Position numbers and translations under genes: made by a program. From Flavobacterium sp. LPB0248 (GTDB lineage: Bacteria; Bacteroidota; Bacteroidia; Flavobacteriales; Flavobacteriaceae), in assembly GCF_013388355.1 (NCBI RefSeq), contig NZ_CP058246.1:372001-436000 (forward strand): a stretch of DNA of 64,000 nt. The letters run 5' to 3'. This document shows positions 62,154-64,000 of this stretch, piece after piece (within the stretch, counting starts at the first letter, position 1; every line of letters begins with the position of its first letter). The notes under the pieces are model-generated. The model did no database searches and was not told the DNA's origin. It saw nothing but the letters and a program-made list of their open reading frames with translations.

Positions 62154-63962
62154 CTAATTCAAAGCATTGATAACCTCCGTGTTAATTTTGTTCACAGCTT
62201 TAAAATCCATTTTATCCACTTTTCTATCGTAGGTCATAAAACCGTTTACTTCGCCTTCAACATCGGTTGTTTGATTATAGACTGCAGCCGAGAATCCCGT
62301 TTTAACGTATTTTCGAAGCGTTTCCGCGTACTTTTTGTATTCGGCGGTAACTTCTGCCTCATTTTTAAATTTGATGTAACCCCAGTTGTCATTTGCTCTC
62401 CAAAGATGTCCTTCTAACGGAAGACCGATTCCGCCATACTCTCCCAAGACCGTAACTCTTCTGGCATCGTACAAATACATATCTGGACCAGGATAATTGT
62501 GTAAATCTAAAATATCTCCCGTTTGAAAGTGATTTCCTCCACTTGCAGAATTAATCAGACGCGTTGCATCATGATTTTTTGTCCATTCTGTAATTTCAAC
62601 AGTTTTAAATTGTCCCCAAGCTTCGTTAAACGGAACCCAAACCACAATACTTGGATAAGAATACAGATGATCCATAATTTCGCGCCACTCTTTTCTGTAA
62701 ATTTCTTCCGATTTTGCTGAACGCTGTAATTCTGTTCCTTCAAAATACTTTCTATTTTGCCAAACTGGCTGATCATCTCCGCTTGGCATATCTTGCCAAA
62801 CCAAAATCCCTAACTGATCGCAATGCGTATACCAGCGCTCCGGCTCAACTTTTACGTGTTTACGAATCATATTAAAACCTAGTTCTTTGGTTTTAATAAT
62901 ATCATATTTCAAAGCTTCATCAGTTGGCGCTGTATACAATCCGTCTGGCCACCAGCCTTGATCAAGAGGTCCGAATTGAAAATAATCTTTGTTATTTAAC
63001 TGCATTCTCACGATTCCGTTTTCATCGCGTTTAGACGAGATTTTTCGCATTGCAAAATAACCTTTCACCTCATCAACCACTTTGTTTTTGCTGATTAAGC
63101 GAATTTTAGTCTGATACAAAAACGGACTTTCAGGCGACCACAATTTCGGATTATTCAAAACAATATCATTACTTTCGCCCACAACCGCTTTTTCTTTAGC
63201 AATCTCTTTTCCGTTATCGAAAACAAAAATTTCAACTAAATCGCCTTTTTCTGCTCCATTTGCCTCAGCTTTTATACTAATCGTATTTTGATCAATATTT
63301 GGCGTTGTTTTTAATGCTGCAATGTTTTTAGCATTTACAGGCTCAATCCAAACCGTTTGCCAGATTCCAGTAACAGGCGTGTACCAAATTCCTTCTGGAT
63401 TCTTAACTTGTTTTCCTCTTGGTTGAGGCCCATCGTTGGAAGGATCCCAAACTTTTACAACTAGCTTTTGATTTTTCCCTTTTTGGATGAATGGCGTAAT
63501 GTCAAACGAAAACGGCGTATAACCTCCCGTATGCGAACCCACTTTTACATCATTCACAAAAACTTCTGTTTTCCAATCGACAGCTCCGAAATGCAAAAGG
63601 ATATTTTTTCCGTTCCAGCCCGATTCAATCGAAAATTGAGTTTCGTACCAAAGTTCATTTTTAGCACCAACTTCTTTCATCACGCCAGACAAACTCGATT
63701 CGGCTGCAAACGGAACCAGAATCTGCCCGTCATATTTTGAAGGCGCGGCTTTTCCAAACTCTTGAATGCTATAATTCCACAAACCATTCAAATTTTTCCA
63801 TTGGCCGCGCTCCATAATCGGACGGGGATATTCGGGTAAAGTTTTCTTCGGATCAACCTGCTCTGCCCATTTGGTCTTGATTTTATCACCTTGTGGTTTC
63901 CATTGCGCATTAGCAGCAAACATGGATAACAAGGCTAAAAAAAGGATACTTTTTCTTTTCAT
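62154..63962 (-). CDS. GH2 family glycoside hydrolase (beta-galactosidase/glucuronidase-like)
   Basis: 602 residues: signal peptide ending AANAQ, a sugar-binding jelly roll (about 55-205; VFVNDVKVGSHTGGYTPFSF, GIWYTPVTGIWQTVWI), an Ig-like middle domain (about 210-305) and a TIM barrel. Catalytic acids are visible: acid/base Glu447 (VPFNEAWGQ) and nucleophile Glu508 (VLGEYGGIG). Shorter than LacZ, in the range of exported Bacteroidota GH2 enzymes. First visible gene of the minus-strand set GH2, GH43, epimerase, GH43; the upstream part of the locus (perhaps SusC/SusD) would lie past 64000. Substrate not determinable. Confidence 0.92.
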   Translation of the reverse strand: MKRKSILFLALLSMFAANAQWKPQGDKIKTKWAEQVDPKKTLPEYPRPIMERGQWKNLNGLWNYSIQEFGKAAPSKYDGQILVPFAAESSLSGVMKEVGAKNELWYETQFSIESGWNGKNILLHFGAVDWKTEVFVNDVKVGSHTGGYTPFSFDITPFIQKGKNQKLVVKVWDPSNDGPQPRGKQVKNPEGIWYTPVTGIWQTVWIEPVNAKNIAALKTTPNIDQNTISIKAEANGAEKGDLVEIFVFDNGKEIAKEKAVVGESNDIVLNNPKLWSPESPFLYQTKIRLISKNKVVDEVKGYFAMRKISSKRDENGIVRMQLNNKDYFQFGPLDQGWWPDGLYTAPTDEALKYDIIKTKELGFNMIRKHVKVEPERWYTHCDQLGILVWQDMPSGDDQPVWQNRKYFEGTELQRSAKSEEIYRKEWREIMDHLYSYPSIVVWVPFNEAWGQFKTVEITEWTKNHDATRLINSASGGNHFQTGDILDLHNYPGPDMYLYDARRVTVLGEYGGIGLPLEGHLWRANDNWGYIKFKNEAEVTAEYKKYAETLRKYVKTGFSAAVYNQTTDVEGEVNGFMTYDRKVDKMDFKAVNKINTEVINALN

Positions 63963-64000
63963 GTTTTATATTTTTAGGCATTTAATGAATGCCATGATTT

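Overview
The window looks like a chromosomal segment of a Flavobacterium-type member of the Bacteroidota. The evidence is low GC, promoters of the TTG-N20-TAnnTTTG type, type IX secretion (T9SS) cargo with type A and type B C-terminal sorting domains, PorP/SprF and PorE-like proteins, Bacteroidota-style TPR-HTH regulators and surface-sensor kinases, and a glycan-degradation gene set. No rRNA, tRNA, CRISPR array, prophage or complete insertion sequence was seen.

Left part (1-16.2 kb): the tail of a MacB/FtsX-type permease; a DUF417 membrane protein with an AraC regulator; a Crp/Fnr-type regulator next to a stand-alone ilvD; and a Rossmann protein divergent from a propeller-type sensor kinase, with a shared motif at both start regions. 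A compact minus-strand cluster (15437 down to 8897) then encodes a GAF hybrid kinase with HPt, a CheY-like receiver, a TPR plus beta-barrel YaiO-type outer-membrane protein, a membrane-anchored HEAT-repeat protein, a processive family 2 glycosyltransferase and a LuxR-type response regulator. I read it as a synthase-dependent exopolysaccharide system with its own phosphorelay. The convergent sensor kinase at 5889-8900 may feed the LuxR regulator.

16.3-23.4 kb is a B12-acquisition locus: promoter, cobalamin riboswitch, BtuB-like TonB receptor, BtuG-like propeller lipoprotein, second surface lipoprotein and a T9SS-exported propeller protein, closed by a terminator. Next come a small beta-barrel protein, a 2050-residue T9SS-exported M4 metallopeptidase, a possible 45-residue protein and a TPR-HTH regulator.

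32.5-43.3 kb holds short transcription units: tandem NTF2-like protein, nitronate monooxygenase-like enzyme, GNAT-MarR operon, HxlR-nitroreductase pair, Roadblock-like protein, orphan transposase zinc ribbon, lysine-rich protein, AraC plus TetX-like monooxygenase, and a POTRA-less Omp85 barrel.

43.7-57.8 kb is one apparent operon for a surface adhesin of about 3730 residues (PKD-like repeats, then 17 DUF11 repeats, then a type B sorting domain), its PorP/SprF partner and a PorE-like OmpA protein. The right end has a FabZ-like protein without the usual histidine and a minus-strand glycan-utilisation set (GH2, GH43, aldose 1-epimerase, GH43). Several intergenic regions carry two-hairpin repeats of one family and related palindromic repeats.
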